From contig NZ_CP012643.1 of the NCBI RefSeq assembly GCF_001310085.1, positions 3,207,501 to 3,271,500 of the forward strand: 64,000 nucleotides of DNA. Direction: 5' to 3'. A program made the position numbers and the translations under genes. Below, in pieces: positions 55,926 to 64,000 of the stretch; the first letter of the stretch is position 1; every line of letters begins with the position of its first letter. Source of the DNA: Rufibacter tibetensis (lineage in GTDB: Bacteria; Bacteroidota; Bacteroidia; Cytophagales; Hymenobacteraceae). Below the pieces are notes generated by a model, which was given only the letters and a program-made list of their open reading frames with translations, was not told the origin of the DNA and did not search any database.

Positions 55926-57083
55926 ATGGCAACCAAAAGAGATTATTACGAAATACTAGGCGTAGCCAAAGGGGCCACTCAGGAGGAGATTAAGAAAGCG
56001 TACCGCAAGATCGCGATCAAGTTTCACCCTGATAAGAACCCCGATGATCCTACGGCCGAAGATAAATTCAAAGAAGCAGCAGAAGCCTACGAGGTGCTGA
56101 GCGATGAGCAGAAACGCCAGCGTTATGACCAGTTCGGGCACCAGGGCGTGAACGGCGGCGGCTTCGGCGGCGGAGGTGGCATGAACATGGAAGATATTTT
56201 CTCCCAGTTCGGTGACATCTTCGGAGGCGGCGGAGGCGGTGGCTTCGAAAGCTTCTTCGGAGGTGGCGGCCAGCGTGGCGGCAAGCGGATGCGCAAAGGT
56301 AGTAACCTGCGAATCAAGCTTAAGCTAGACCTGGAGGAAGTAGCCAAAGGCGTTGAGAAAAAAATCAAGGTCAAACGCTACGATGCCTGTAATGCCTGCG
56401 AAGGAAACGGTTCTAAAAACGGATCTTCCCTGAATACCTGCGGCACTTGCCAAGGCCAGGGACAGGTAAAGCGCGTGGTGAACACCATGCTGGGTCAAAT
56501 GGTATCGGCTAGTACGTGCCCTTCCTGTAATGGCGAAGGCAAAACGGTAAGCCAGAAATGTGACGTTTGCCACGGTGAAGGTCGTCAGCTCCGTGAAGAG
56601 GTGATTTCCATCAACGTACCAGCAGGTGTGGCCGATGGCATGCAGCTTTCCATGGGAGGAAAAGGAAACGTACCTGAGCGTGGTGGTATTCCCGGTGACT
56701 TGTTAATCCAGATTGAGGAAGAGCAGCACCCAACCTTGCGCCGTGACGGTAACAACGTCATGTTTGAGCAGTACGTGAGTTTCGTGGATGCTACCTTAGG
56801 CGCCAGTGTGGAAGTGCCCACCATTGAGGGCAAGGTGAAGATCAAAATCGACCCAGGAACTCAATCAGGTAAAATCCTGCGCCTGCGCGGCAAAGGTATT
56901 CCAGACATCAACGGGTACACCAAAGGTGATCAGCTTATTCACATCAACGTCTGGACGCCTAAGAACGTGAACCCAGAGGAGCGCCAGATTCTGGAGCGCC
57001 TGCGCGAGTCACAGAACTTCGTGCCGAACCCTGGTAAGAACGAAAAAGGCTTCTTTGAGAAAATGAAAGAGTACTTCCAATAA
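55926..57083 (+). CDS. dnaJ: Chaperone DnaJ (Hsp40)
   Basis: 385 residues. J domain with the HPD triplet ([10 protein letters not shown], about 33-42), a Gly/Phe-rich linker ([11 protein letters not shown] and similar, about 75-125), four CxxCxGxG zinc repeats ([32 protein letters not shown]) and the C-terminal substrate domain. Delivers substrates to DnaK. Ends before a hairpin terminator. Confidence 0.97.
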   Translation: MATKRDYYEILGVAKGATQEEIKKAYRKIAIKFHPDKNPDDPTAEDKFKEAAEAYEVLSDEQKRQRYDQFGHQGVNGGGFGGGGGMNMEDIFSQFGDIFGGGGGGGFESFFGGGGQRGGKRMRKGSNLRIKLKLDLEEVAKGVEKKIKVKRYDACNACEGNGSKNGSSLNTCGTCQGQGQVKRVVNTMLGQMVSASTCPSCNGEGKTVSQKCDVCHGEGRQLREEVISINVPAGVADGMQLSMGGKGNVPERGGIPGDLLIQIEEEQHPTLRRDGNNVMFEQYVSFVDATLGASVEVPTIEGKVKIKIDPGTQSGKILRLRGKGIPDINGYTKGDQLIHINVWTPKNVNPEERQILERLRESQNFVPNPGKNEKGFFEKMKEYFQ

Positions 57084-57111
57084 GGAGTACTAAGGTATGA
57101 GATATAGGCAT

Positions 57112-57149
57112 CGCCCGCTTTTCAACTGAAAGGCGGGCGCTGCTATTTT
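57112..57149 (+). terminator. Terminator of grpE-dnaJ
   Basis: CGCCCGC (57112-57118) pairs with GCGGGCG (57133-57139), extended inward by T-rich pairs; followed by a T-rich stretch. Confidence 0.7.
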
Positions 57150-57252
57150 AAAGCTATTTTCCTGAAAACAGAACCCAAACCCAAATGCCCCCTCACTTGC
57201 AAACCGAAGCGCTTTCACTTAGCTTTAGCCTGATTAACTAACCGCTATTCTC

Positions 57253-58167
57253 TTGCAACCCATTCTCCAGATACAGGGCGTGAGCAAGCGCTACGAGGCG
57301 CACCAAGCCCTGAACAAGGTGTCGTTTGATGTACCTAAAGGCAGCATTTTTGGGCTTCTAGGACCTAACGGAGCCGGCAAAACCTCACTCATCCGCATCA
57401 TCACTCAAATTACCGGACCCGACGAAGGACAGGTGCTTTTTGAAGGCCAGCCGCTGCAGCCACGTCATGTGCAGCAGATCGGGTATTTGCCTGAGGAACG
57501 GGGACTTTACAAGAAAATGAAAGTGGGGGAGCAGTTGGTGTACCTGGCGCGGTTAAGAGGACTGGAGAAAGCTGATGCCACCCAACGCATCAAAGTTTGG
57601 GCCGAGCGGTTAGATCTGAAAACCTGGCTCAACAAGAACGTAGAAGACCTTTCCAAAGGCATGCAGCAGAAAGTGCAGTTCATCGCCACGGTGCTGCATG
57701 AGCCTAAGTGTCTCATCCTGGACGAACCTTTCTCTGGTTTTGACCCGGTGAATGCAAACATCATCCGGGACGAGATACTAAAGCTTCGGGATCAGGGGTG
57801 CACCATTATCTTTTCTACGCACCGCATGGAATCTGTGGAGCAGATGTGCGATTACATTGTCATGATTAACCGCTCCCAGAAAGTGATGGAGGGCAGTTTG
57901 AAGGAGGTGAAATCTAGGTACCGCAGCCACACCTACCATGTAGAAGGCATCGGAAAACTGCTGATCATGTCGCCGGATTTCAAGGTGTTGACCCAAGCAC
58001 AAAACGGAAATGAGTTCAAGGCCGAAGTACAACTGGAGCCGCAGGTAGGACCCAATCAATTGTTGCGTTATTTGACAGATCGGGTAGAGGTGCACGGCTT
58101 TCAGGAGAAGGTGCCCAGCATCAATGATATTTTCATTCGAACCGTAACCCAAGAAGCGCATGGATAA
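57253..58167 (+). CDS. ABC transporter ATP-binding protein (NatA-like)
   Basis: 304 residues, starting at a TTG. Walker A GPNGAGKTS, signature LSKGMQQK, Walker B CLILDEPFSGFD, switch His in FSTHRM, then a C-terminal extension of about 90 residues (DUF4162-like) typical of the NatA group. It overlaps the membrane subunit by 8 nt. Na+, drug or signalling-molecule export is possible; substrate unknown. Confidence 0.92.
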   Translation: MQPILQIQGVSKRYEAHQALNKVSFDVPKGSIFGLLGPNGAGKTSLIRIITQITGPDEGQVLFEGQPLQPRHVQQIGYLPEERGLYKKMKVGEQLVYLARLRGLEKADATQRIKVWAERLDLKTWLNKNVEDLSKGMQQKVQFIATVLHEPKCLILDEPFSGFDPVNANIIRDEILKLRDQGCTIIFSTHRMESVEQMCDYIVMINRSQKVMEGSLKEVKSRYRSHTYHVEGIGKLLIMSPDFKVLTQAQNGNEFKAEVQLEPQVGPNQLLRYLTDRVEVHGFQEKVPSINDIFIRTVTQEAHG

Positions 58168-59470
58168 GATTTGGTTAGTGTTTCAGCGCGAGTACCTGGT
58201 GCGCGTGCGTAAGAAAAGCTTTATCATTATGACCATTCTGGGACCGCTTTTAATGGCCTTGGTTATGATCGTGCCCATCTGGCTCGCTACCATGTCTGAT
58301 GACACCAAGGTGGTGCAGGTGCTGGATGAAAGCGGCTACCTCAAAGGAAAACTCACCTCTACCGAGGAACTGAAGTTCGTGAACGTGCCCGGACCGGTAG
58401 AAGTGGCCAAACAGGAATACTTAGCGTCTGAAGATGCCGCTTTGCTGTACATTCCTAAAATAGACCTTGAAAAACCGCAGGGCATTCAGTTGTTCTCCCA
58501 GAAAAGCACTAGTCTATCTATGAAAAGCTCTTTGGAGAAGCAGGTGCGGTCAGAACTGGAAGAAGTGAAGTTTGCCAACTCCGGCATTGACCAACAGGTG
58601 CTGGACAAGATTAAAACTCCGGTGAGTATCCGGACGGTGAACCTGAGCGATGAAGGGGAGAAGAGTAGCGATGTGGGCGTGACTACCGGGGTAGGGTTTT
58701 TAGGGGCGTTTTTGGTATACCTGTTCATTTTTATTTACGGAGCTCAAATAATGCGCGGCGTCATTGAAGAGAAAACCAGCCGAATCTTAGAGGTGATGGT
58801 GTCCTCGGTAAAACCCTTTCAACTCATGGCTGGCAAGATTTTAGGCATTGCAGCGGTGGGGCTAACCCAGTTTGTGCTCTGGATTGTTCTCACCTCCGCC
58901 ATCTCTACCGGCGTAGCCTCCAGGTTTGACATGAACCGTTTTTCTGATGAGCAGATTGGCCAGACTGTACAGGGCATGGAACAAGAGCGTGACGTGCAGC
59001 AAGACCAGGAAATTAATGAGCTGTTCAGTGCCACCCAGAACCTGAACTATCCTTTGCTCATCGGGAGCTTTCTCTTTTACTTCTTAGGAGGCTATCTGCT
59101 GTATGGTGCATTATTTGGAGCTGTGGGTGCCGCTGTAGACTCTGAAACCGATAGCCAGCAGTTCATGCTGCCCATCACGGTACCGCTCATTTTGTCCTTT
59201 ATTGTAGCGCAAACCATCATTATCAAGAACCCCAATGGGCCGGTGGCCTTCTGGATGTCCATGATCCCGTTCACGTCTCCTGTGGTCATGATGCTGCGAA
59301 TGCCGTTTGGGGTGCCCACCTGGGAGTTGCTGTTATCCATGTTCTTTCTAATCGTTGGTTTTATTGGTACTATTTGGGTCGCTGCCCGTATCTACCGAGT
59401 AGGTATTTTGATGTACGGCAAGAAGGTGAACTACCGCGAATTGTCTAAATGGCTGTTCTACAAAGGCTGA
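58160..59470 (+). CDS. ABC-2 type membrane subunit (NatB-like)
   Basis: 436 residues. An N-terminal helix (IMTILGPLLMALVMIVPIWL, about 24-43), a large extracytoplasmic domain (about 45-180), then five or more helices starting with GFLGAFLVYLFIFIYGAQIM; EEKTSRILEVMVSSVKPFQLM is the conserved coupling segment of NatB proteins. Partner of the ATPase above. Confidence 0.9.
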   Translation: MDKIWLVFQREYLVRVRKKSFIIMTILGPLLMALVMIVPIWLATMSDDTKVVQVLDESGYLKGKLTSTEELKFVNVPGPVEVAKQEYLASEDAALLYIPKIDLEKPQGIQLFSQKSTSLSMKSSLEKQVRSELEEVKFANSGIDQQVLDKIKTPVSIRTVNLSDEGEKSSDVGVTTGVGFLGAFLVYLFIFIYGAQIMRGVIEEKTSRILEVMVSSVKPFQLMAGKILGIAAVGLTQFVLWIVLTSAISTGVASRFDMNRFSDEQIGQTVQGMEQERDVQQDQEINELFSATQNLNYPLLIGSFLFYFLGGYLLYGALFGAVGAAVDSETDSQQFMLPITVPLILSFIVAQTIIIKNPNGPVAFWMSMIPFTSPVVMMLRMPFGVPTWELLLSMFFLIVGFIGTIWVAARIYRVGILMYGKKVNYRELSKWLFYKG

Positions 59471-59580
59471 TAGTAAGGCATTAGATTTTAGGCAATGGAC
59501 GTTAGATGTTCGCTGTGTGACCAGAACCTGTCTAACATTTAAATCCTTTTTGCCTGTTTTCTGAAAAACTGCTCTGAAGC

Positions 59581-60453
59581 ATGAATAAGATTGTAGTACT
59601 GTTTTTATCTGTCCTGTTACTTTCTTCTTTCACCATGGATAAACCTGCGTATCGTTTATTCAAAGGCATCGGCAAGTCGGTGAAGTATGAGAAGATGTTG
59701 AAAGAACTGGCTTCCGCCGATGTGGTGTTTTTTGGCGAGCAGCACAACGACCCCATTGCGCACTGGCTTCAGTTGGAACTCGCCAAAGATTTGTTTCAGC
59801 TACATGGGAAGCAATTAGTATTAGGTGCCGAGATGTGGGAAACCGATACCCAGGCCGCAGTTGATTCTTTCCTGTTGGGGCAACTGGAAGAACATAAGTT
59901 TATGGAGGCAAGCCGTACCTGGCCTAACTATCCTACCGACTATAAACCCATCCTAAACTTCGCGAAAGCAAACGGCATCAAGGTCATTGCCACTAATGCT
60001 CCCCGCCGGTCGGCAAGAGTAGTCGCCCGTGAAAGCCTAAAAGGATTGGAGACCTTGCCAGTAGAGGAAAAGCAATGGCTTGCCTTGTTGCCCATCGCCG
60101 TTGATCTGGAGTTGCCCGCCTACAAACGCATGCTCAGCATGCTCGGTGATTCACACGGCACCTCGGCGGCTTCGGCCCAGATTGTAGAGGCGCAGGCGCT
60201 GAAAGACGCGACCATGGCGCACTTCATCAGCAAGAACCTGCAGAAAGGCCAGCGCATGTTTCACCTTAACGGCGCCTACCATTCAGACCATCATGAAGGG
60301 ATCATCTGGTATTTGCATCGCCTTCGGCCAGAGTTGAAAGTTTTCACGATTTCTACTGTACTGCAGTCACAGTTGGAAGATCTGGAGAAGGACAACCTAA
60401 AACGTGCTGATTTTGTCTTGGCCGTTCCGGAAAGCATGACCAGAACTTATTAG
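59581..60453 (+). CDS. ChaN-like exported protein (haem-binding family)
   Basis: 290 residues with a signal peptide (MNKIVVLFLSVLLLSSFT). Conserved DVVFFGEQHNDPIAHWLQLE near residue 50, VLGAEMWETDTQ, LNFAKANGIKVIATNAPR and the histidine-rich FHLNGAYHSDHHEGI. ChaN binds haem in Campylobacter and is a lipoprotein there; no lipobox Cys is visible here. Function in iron metabolism is inferred from family only. Confidence 0.82.
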   Translation: MNKIVVLFLSVLLLSSFTMDKPAYRLFKGIGKSVKYEKMLKELASADVVFFGEQHNDPIAHWLQLELAKDLFQLHGKQLVLGAEMWETDTQAAVDSFLLGQLEEHKFMEASRTWPNYPTDYKPILNFAKANGIKVIATNAPRRSARVVARESLKGLETLPVEEKQWLALLPIAVDLELPAYKRMLSMLGDSHGTSAASAQIVEAQALKDATMAHFISKNLQKGQRMFHLNGAYHSDHHEGIIWYLHRLRPELKVFTISTVLQSQLEDLEKDNLKRADFVLAVPESMTRTY

Positions 60454-60549
60454 AAAATCCGGTGCAAAGTTAGCTTCGGGGTGTTTTCAAAAAGAGACTA
60501 GAAATGCGGTTTACCCCCTGGGGCCCTAAACATTTCAAGAGTTAAAAAG

Positions 60550-60800
60550 ACAGGTTTTAAAAACCTTTGAGATCTTTCTTCCATAATACGCATTCCCCTT
60601 TTCCAGCCTTTCGTCTGAGCGCCTAGGACTCGACCCGGTGCCGCGGGAGCGGCAGCCCTGAGGGGCAGGCGAGAGGCCACAGCGCGAAGGCGGAAGGCGG
60701 GGCCCCGCGGCTGTAAGCGCTTACCGCAAAAGGTGAAACAACAAAGCTTATAAACCCACGCAAGAAGCACTTACTCCAAAAGCATCAGCCAACCAAACAG
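60550..60800. repeat. Dispersed GC-rich structured repeat, copy B
   Basis: About 250 bases aligning end to end with 54906-55160. The core block 60678-60726 matches 46 of 49 bases. Arms GCCTTTCGTC (60606-60615) and GGCGGAAGGC (60689-60698) still pair, two C-to-T changes giving G-T pairs relative to copy A. The middle part is not conserved. The leading CAGGTTT hairpin is degenerate here. Confidence 0.8.
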
Positions 60801-60803
60801 GTA

Positions 60804-60834
60804 CAAAAAAAGACCTGCTACACAGCAGGTCTTT
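60804..60834 (-). terminator. Terminator of the Fe-S carrier gene
   Basis: AAAGACCTGCT (60809-60819), loop ACAC and its complement (60824-60834). On the minus strand it ends in a T-run (plus-strand A-run starting at 60804), 24 bases past the stop at 60858. Confidence 0.88.
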
Positions 60835-60857
60835 AAATAAAATCATCTAAGGAATGA

Positions 60858-61208
60858 TTACGCTGAGAAGGAGCTTCCGCAACCACAAGTGCTTTTAGCT
60901 TGCGGGTTGTTGAAGACGAATCCGCGGGCATTCAGACCATCCTGGAAATCTACTTCCATTCCCATTACATACATTCCGTGTTTCTTGTCCATGATCAGTT
61001 GAACGCCGTCTAACTCATAGATCTCATCTGAGTCCTTGGCTTTATCAAAGCCAAGCAAATAAGACATGCCAGAGCATCCACCGCCTTGTACACCAATCCG
61101 AAGGCCATATTCCTCAGGAACATTTTTATCTTTCATAATCACCTTCACCTCTTGCAGGGCAAGGGGAGTAAGAGATATAGGAGCTTTTTTTAGAGTTGTG
61201 CTTTCCAT
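60858..61208 (-). CDS. A-type iron-sulfur carrier (IscA/SufA/ErpA)
   Basis: 116 residues, the usual size. The three cluster cysteines are present: GGCSGMSY and the C-terminal STCGCGSSFS. Carries or delivers Fe-S clusters to apoproteins. Promoter and terminator both recognisable, so it is a single-gene unit. IscA, SufA and ErpA cannot be separated without neighbours; no suf or isc genes are near. Confidence 0.93.
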   Translation of the reverse strand: MESTTLKKAPISLTPLALQEVKVIMKDKNVPEEYGLRIGVQGGGCSGMSYLLGFDKAKDSDEIYELDGVQLIMDKKHGMYVMGMEVDFQDGLNARGFVFNNPQAKSTCGCGSSFSA

Positions 61209-61228
61209 AGTAAGTGGTTTTTGCGTGG

Positions 61229-61236
61229 CAAAGATA
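61229..61236 (-). promoter_or_regulatory. -7 promoter element of the Fe-S carrier gene
   Basis: Minus-strand TATCTTTG, 21 bases before the ATG at 61208. About 19 bases further, TTTAC is a partial -33 match. Leader of about 15 nt. Confidence 0.6.
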
Positions 61237-61360
61237 CTAAAATACAGACTGATTGTAAACTACAGCGCTATACTATAAGAAACCAAAAAACCGAGAAAAT
61301 GATTCAGCGGCAACCTGTTCAAATTTTTCCCGATATTTACTCTGCAGACAAGCGCTTTTA

Positions 61361-61954
61361 ATGGCCTTGCTTTTATTTTACGCAAGTAAAAAAGCAATGG
61401 CTACTTACTTTATCTCTATGACCGCAGACACTTCTTCTATTGTCTTATTAGTTTTATTAAGCTCACTCCCAGCCCTAATCATTGGCGGAGCCATGTACCT
61501 GCTCACCCAAAAGTACCTGGAGCGCGACTACCGTAAACGGGTATTGGAAATCAGGCTGAAAAACAGCGAGACCATCCTGCCTATCAGGCTACAGGCGTAT
61601 GAGCGCATCATTCTGTTCCTGGAACGGGTCACTCCAAGCAACTTATTGATCCGGGTGAGTCCTTCTGGGTTAACTGCTTCTGATTTTCAGGCACAGTTGC
61701 TACAGGAAATAAGGGCAGAGTACACGCATAACCTTTCGCAGCAACTTTATATGAGCGAGGCAGCCTGGCAGCAGGTGAAGAAAGCAAAAGAAGACGTGGT
61801 TTCTATGATCAATCAGAATTACCAGAACCTGCAGGACAAAAGCCGAGGCACCGAACTAGCCAAAAAGGTGCTGGAAAACATCCTGCACAACGAGGTAGAC
61901 CCTACAGCCCAAGCCATTCAGTTCCTGAAGCGCGAATTACACGAGATCTTCTAA
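61361..61954 (+). CDS. Conserved membrane-anchored protein of unknown function
   Basis: 197 residues from the first ATG; starts at 61397 or 61418 (MTADTSS) would leave the same hydrophobic helix VLLVLLSSLPALIIGGAMYLL and a soluble, mostly helical remainder (PIRLQAYERIILFLERVTPS, AEYTHNLSQQLYMSEAAWQQ, VKKAKEDVVSMINQNYQN). It resembles a Bacteroidota family I believe is catalogued as DUF7935; no role known. The stop overlaps the convergent methyltransferase stop (CTAA). Confidence 0.65.
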   Translation: MALLLFYASKKAMATYFISMTADTSSIVLLVLLSSLPALIIGGAMYLLTQKYLERDYRKRVLEIRLKNSETILPIRLQAYERIILFLERVTPSNLLIRVSPSGLTASDFQAQLLQEIRAEYTHNLSQQLYMSEAAWQQVKKAKEDVVSMINQNYQNLQDKSRGTELAKKVLENILHNEVDPTAQAIQFLKRELHEIF

Positions 61955-62757
61955 ACTGGTTTTACCGCTTTAATGCTGTACATCAGGGGCAATTTGTCCT
62001 CCATGCCTTTGATCCGCCAAAAGCCGTCTGGGCCCTGTACCGTGTTGGAAAAGCAGTTGTAGTAGGAGTAGGGCAGTTCTTGGAATTCTGTGATCTGTAA
62101 GTTCTGGTGCAGCAGCGAAGAGAAGACCTCGCTCAGTGCATGGTTCCAGGAGTACTCAGTATAGTGGATGGGGGCGTCAGGATCAGTATAAGTGCCGGAT
62201 GATTCTTCTACAATGGGTCCTCCTGTATTGAAGTAAGGGTATTCCACCTGGGTGAAGCCGTTGCCAAACATCCAGACCATGGGGTGGAACTCCGCCAAAA
62301 AGAAGGTGCCCCTTGGCTTCAGGAAATGCGAAATTACCTGTGCCCATTTCTCCAGATCAGGCAGCCAGCCAACAACCCCGTAGGAGGTAAAGACAATGTC
62401 AAACTGACCCTCTAAGTGCTGAGGCAGGTCATAGACGTTGCAGCAGACAAACTCCGCATCCAATCCAAGCTCTTCGTTTAATTGCTGCGCCAGGGCAATG
62501 GCCTCATCTGATAAATCTACTCCCGTGGCTTTGGCTCCCAACCTGGCCCAGGAAAGTGTATCTTGGCCGAAATGGCATTGCAGGTGCAGGAGCTTTTTAC
62601 CACGTACATCGCCTAGCGCCTCCAACTCTAAAGGGTTTAAACTGCTTTTCCCATTCTTGAACGCCTCTATATCATAAAACGTGGAGTCTTTGTGCACGCC
62701 GGTGCGCAGGTTCCAAGCCTGACGGTTGAGTTCAAAGTAATCTACAGAGGCATCCAT
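61951..62757 (-). CDS. Class I SAM-dependent methyltransferase
   Basis: 268 residues from ATG 62757 (MDASVDYFELNRQAWNLRTG); the frame is open to 62793. SAM-binding motif I is KLLHLQCHFGQDTLSWARLG, then TGVDLSDEAI and FDIVFTSYGVVGWLPDLEKW. Substrate unknown; small-molecule methylation is likely given the fold. Converges with the membrane-anchored gene. Confidence 0.85.
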   Translation of the reverse strand: MDASVDYFELNRQAWNLRTGVHKDSTFYDIEAFKNGKSSLNPLELEALGDVRGKKLLHLQCHFGQDTLSWARLGAKATGVDLSDEAIALAQQLNEELGLDAEFVCCNVYDLPQHLEGQFDIVFTSYGVVGWLPDLEKWAQVISHFLKPRGTFFLAEFHPMVWMFGNGFTQVEYPYFNTGGPIVEESSGTYTDPDAPIHYTEYSWNHALSEVFSSLLHQNLQITEFQELPYSYYNCFSNTVQGPDGFWRIKGMEDKLPLMYSIKAVKPV

Positions 62758-62855
62758 GGTGGGTTTTGAAGCTAGTTTGGGAAAATATAGCAAAAAGGCA
62801 AGCTTGATAGGATGACAGTGAACTCATCGTCAGCCCCTATTACCTCTTCGGCTAT

Positions 62856-63917
62856 TTAGAAAGGAAAAGACAGTTGGCCGCTTTGGTGCTTGCCGTAGTT
62901 GAGATTTGAAACGGTGATACCAAGCAGCCGGACCGGTTTGGTAGGGAAGAAAGGCGTACGCAGCAATTCAACGGCAATGTCTAACAACACTTCCTCGGCC
63001 CGTACTGAAGAAAAGAAGGTCTTGCTGCGGGTATTCAGCGTGAAATCGTGGTACTTGAGTTTGAGCGTGATGGTTTTGCCTGAGGCTTCCAGCCGATGCA
63101 GGTCGTAGGCAACTTCCTCGGCCAGCCGCTGCAGTTCCGGTAGCATCTCTTCCTCCGATTCCAAGTCCTGGCCAAAGGTGCGCTCTGAGCCAATGCTTTT
63201 CCGGATGCGGTTAGGTTCCACGGGACGTTCGTCCTGCGCCCGCGCAATCTGGTAGAAGTAAGAACCTGATTTCCCGAAGTGCCGCCGCAAATCCATTTCA
63301 GACCGGTTCTTTAAATCGGCTCCGGAATGGATGCCCAATTGCTTCATCTTAGCCGCAGTCACATCACCAATGCCGTAGAATTTTTCAATGGGCAGCGCCT
63401 CAACAAATGCTTCGGCCTCATCGGGCAATACCACCGTAAGCCCATCAGGCTTGTTTTTACCAGAAGCCACTTTAGCCAGGAACTTATTGAAAGAAACACC
63501 CGCCGAGGCCGTTAAACGTGTCTCTTGCTGAATCTCGTTCTTGATGCGTTGGGCAATAAGCATCGCTGATTTCAGCCCGAACTTGTTTTCGGTAACGTCC
63601 AGATAAGCCTCGTCCAGGGAGAGAGGTTCCACCAGATCGGTGTAGCGCAGGAAGATTTCCCTTATCTGGCGGGAGACCTGCTGGTACACCTCAAAGCGCG
63701 TGGGCACCATGATGAGGTGCGGACACTTGCGAAGGGCCAATTGGGAGGACATGGCTGAGAAAACCCCGTATTGCCGCGCCTCATAACTGGCCGCTGCCAC
63801 TACTCCCCGCGCTTTGGTACCACCCACTGCTACCGGTTTGCCGCGCAAGGCTGGGTTGTCGCGCTGCTCTACAGAGGCGAAGAAGGCGTCCATGTCTATG
63901 TGGATAATTTTGCGCAC
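62856..63917 (-). CDS. dinB: DNA polymerase IV (Y family)
   Basis: 353 residues from a GTG start at 63917. Catalytic acids: IHIDMDAFFASVEQRDNP and VEPLSLDEAYLDVT. Steric-loop region VAAASYEARQYGVFSAM and the C-terminal little-finger domain are complete. It ends GKHQSGQLSFPF, a good beta-clamp-binding motif. Performs translesion synthesis. A TACTTTTA about 20-25 bases upstream on the minus strand is near the -7 consensus. Confidence 0.96.
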   Translation of the reverse strand: MRKIIHIDMDAFFASVEQRDNPALRGKPVAVGGTKARGVVAAASYEARQYGVFSAMSSQLALRKCPHLIMVPTRFEVYQQVSRQIREIFLRYTDLVEPLSLDEAYLDVTENKFGLKSAMLIAQRIKNEIQQETRLTASAGVSFNKFLAKVASGKNKPDGLTVVLPDEAEAFVEALPIEKFYGIGDVTAAKMKQLGIHSGADLKNRSEMDLRRHFGKSGSYFYQIARAQDERPVEPNRIRKSIGSERTFGQDLESEEEMLPELQRLAEEVAYDLHRLEASGKTITLKLKYHDFTLNTRSKTFFSSVRAEEVLLDIAVELLRTPFFPTKPVRLLGITVSNLNYGKHQSGQLSFPF

Positions 63918-64000
63918 AGCTACTGGCTTTGGGTAGGTAAAAGTAAGGGGTTAAAAGAAGCGTTTGGGGTGCTTAATGTAGTCTGACTGGCTTGGTTCTA

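Larger units (their letters stand above)
60454..60857. other. Intergenic region mostly filled by repeat copy B
   Basis: 404 bases between the convergent ChaN-like and Fe-S carrier genes. Holds repeat copy B (60550-60800) and a terminator (60804-60834). No gene; a minus-strand 90-codon frame crossing the repeat is a by-product of its GC content. Confidence 0.6.

Noticed and set aside
56123-56374. Pro-rich minus-strand frame opposite dnaJ
   Set aside because: Antisense of the Gly/Phe linker.
60498-60770. 90-codon minus-strand frame inside repeat copy B
   Set aside because: Not preserved in copy A and driven by GC-rich sequence.
1-64000. CRISPR arrays, tRNAs, rRNAs, insertion sequences and integrase genes
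   Set aside because: Looked for direct repeat arrays, cloverleaf-like ends and transposase or integrase motifs; none was convincing. No attachment site could be tied to the M42 duplication.

Overview
The window looks like a chromosomal segment of a Bacteroidota bacterium, most likely order Cytophagales, near the Hymenobacteraceae (Rufibacter, Pontibacter or Hymenobacter-like). This is inferred from the families present: an S46 dipeptidyl peptidase, a PorV/PorQ-type outer-membrane protein, a SigZ-type sigma factor, a short-LID adenylate kinase and a membrane pyrophosphatase. It also rests on repeated matches to the Bacteroidota promoter (TTTG, about 19 bases, TAnnTTTG). No rRNA, tRNA, CRISPR array or intact transposase was recognised.

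Layout. 1-4.96 kb: the 3' part of an S46 peptidase, then a coupled pair of exported proteins (PorV/Q-like; helix-hairpin-helix plus barrel). 5.0-8.15 kb, minus strand: an FAD oxidoreductase followed by a multi-pass glycosyltransferase-like gene broken by a frameshift. 8.4-10.1 kb, minus strand: sigZ, a GNAT acetyltransferase and an ArsI/CadI-type dioxygenase. 10.35-42.0 kb: a large, mostly plus-strand surface-polysaccharide locus with a nucleotide-sugar ketoisomerase and acyltransferase, manC (minus), ugd-uxs, asnB, an ABC flippase-type transporter, rfbF-rfbG and a CDP-sugar reductase, about fourteen glycosyltransferases (GT2, GT4, GT8, GT61, exostosin-like, DUF6625) and an O-acyltransferase. 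42.1-45.9 kb, minus strand: a frameshifted second acyltransferase, a membrane protein and a TPR protein. 46.1-49.6 kb: an M42 peptidase, then rfbH and an unusual ferredoxin-type reductase on the minus strand. 49.98-63.9 kb: housekeeping genes hppA, hpt, adk, obg, grpE-dnaJ, an ABC exporter pair, a ChaN-like protein, an A-type Fe-S carrier, a methyltransferase and dinB.

How the genes work together. rfbF, rfbG, rfbH, the reductase and the RfbJ-like gene make up a complete set for a CDP-3,6-dideoxyhexose (abequose, paratose or ascarylose type), but they sit in two blocks more than 20 kb apart. manC supplies GDP-mannose and ugd-uxs supply UDP-glucuronate and UDP-xylose. The FdtA-like and GNAT genes suggest an acylated amino-deoxysugar. 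The glycosyltransferases would assemble these sugars, and the ABC transporter could flip the lipid-linked product.

Most notable observations: (1) a diverged 81-bp duplicate of the 3' end of the M42 peptidase gene lies just upstream of hppA, suggesting that rfbH and its reductase arrived by insertion or cassette exchange; (2) two copies of a roughly 250-bp structured GC-rich dispersed repeat; (3) a perfect 80-bp palindrome and a 72-bp near-perfect one between convergent genes; (4) a sigma-54-like promoter before grpE-dnaJ; (5) an E3-type reductase with reversed domain order; (6) frameshifts at a TTGG tandem duplication and at poly-A tracts in two envelope genes.
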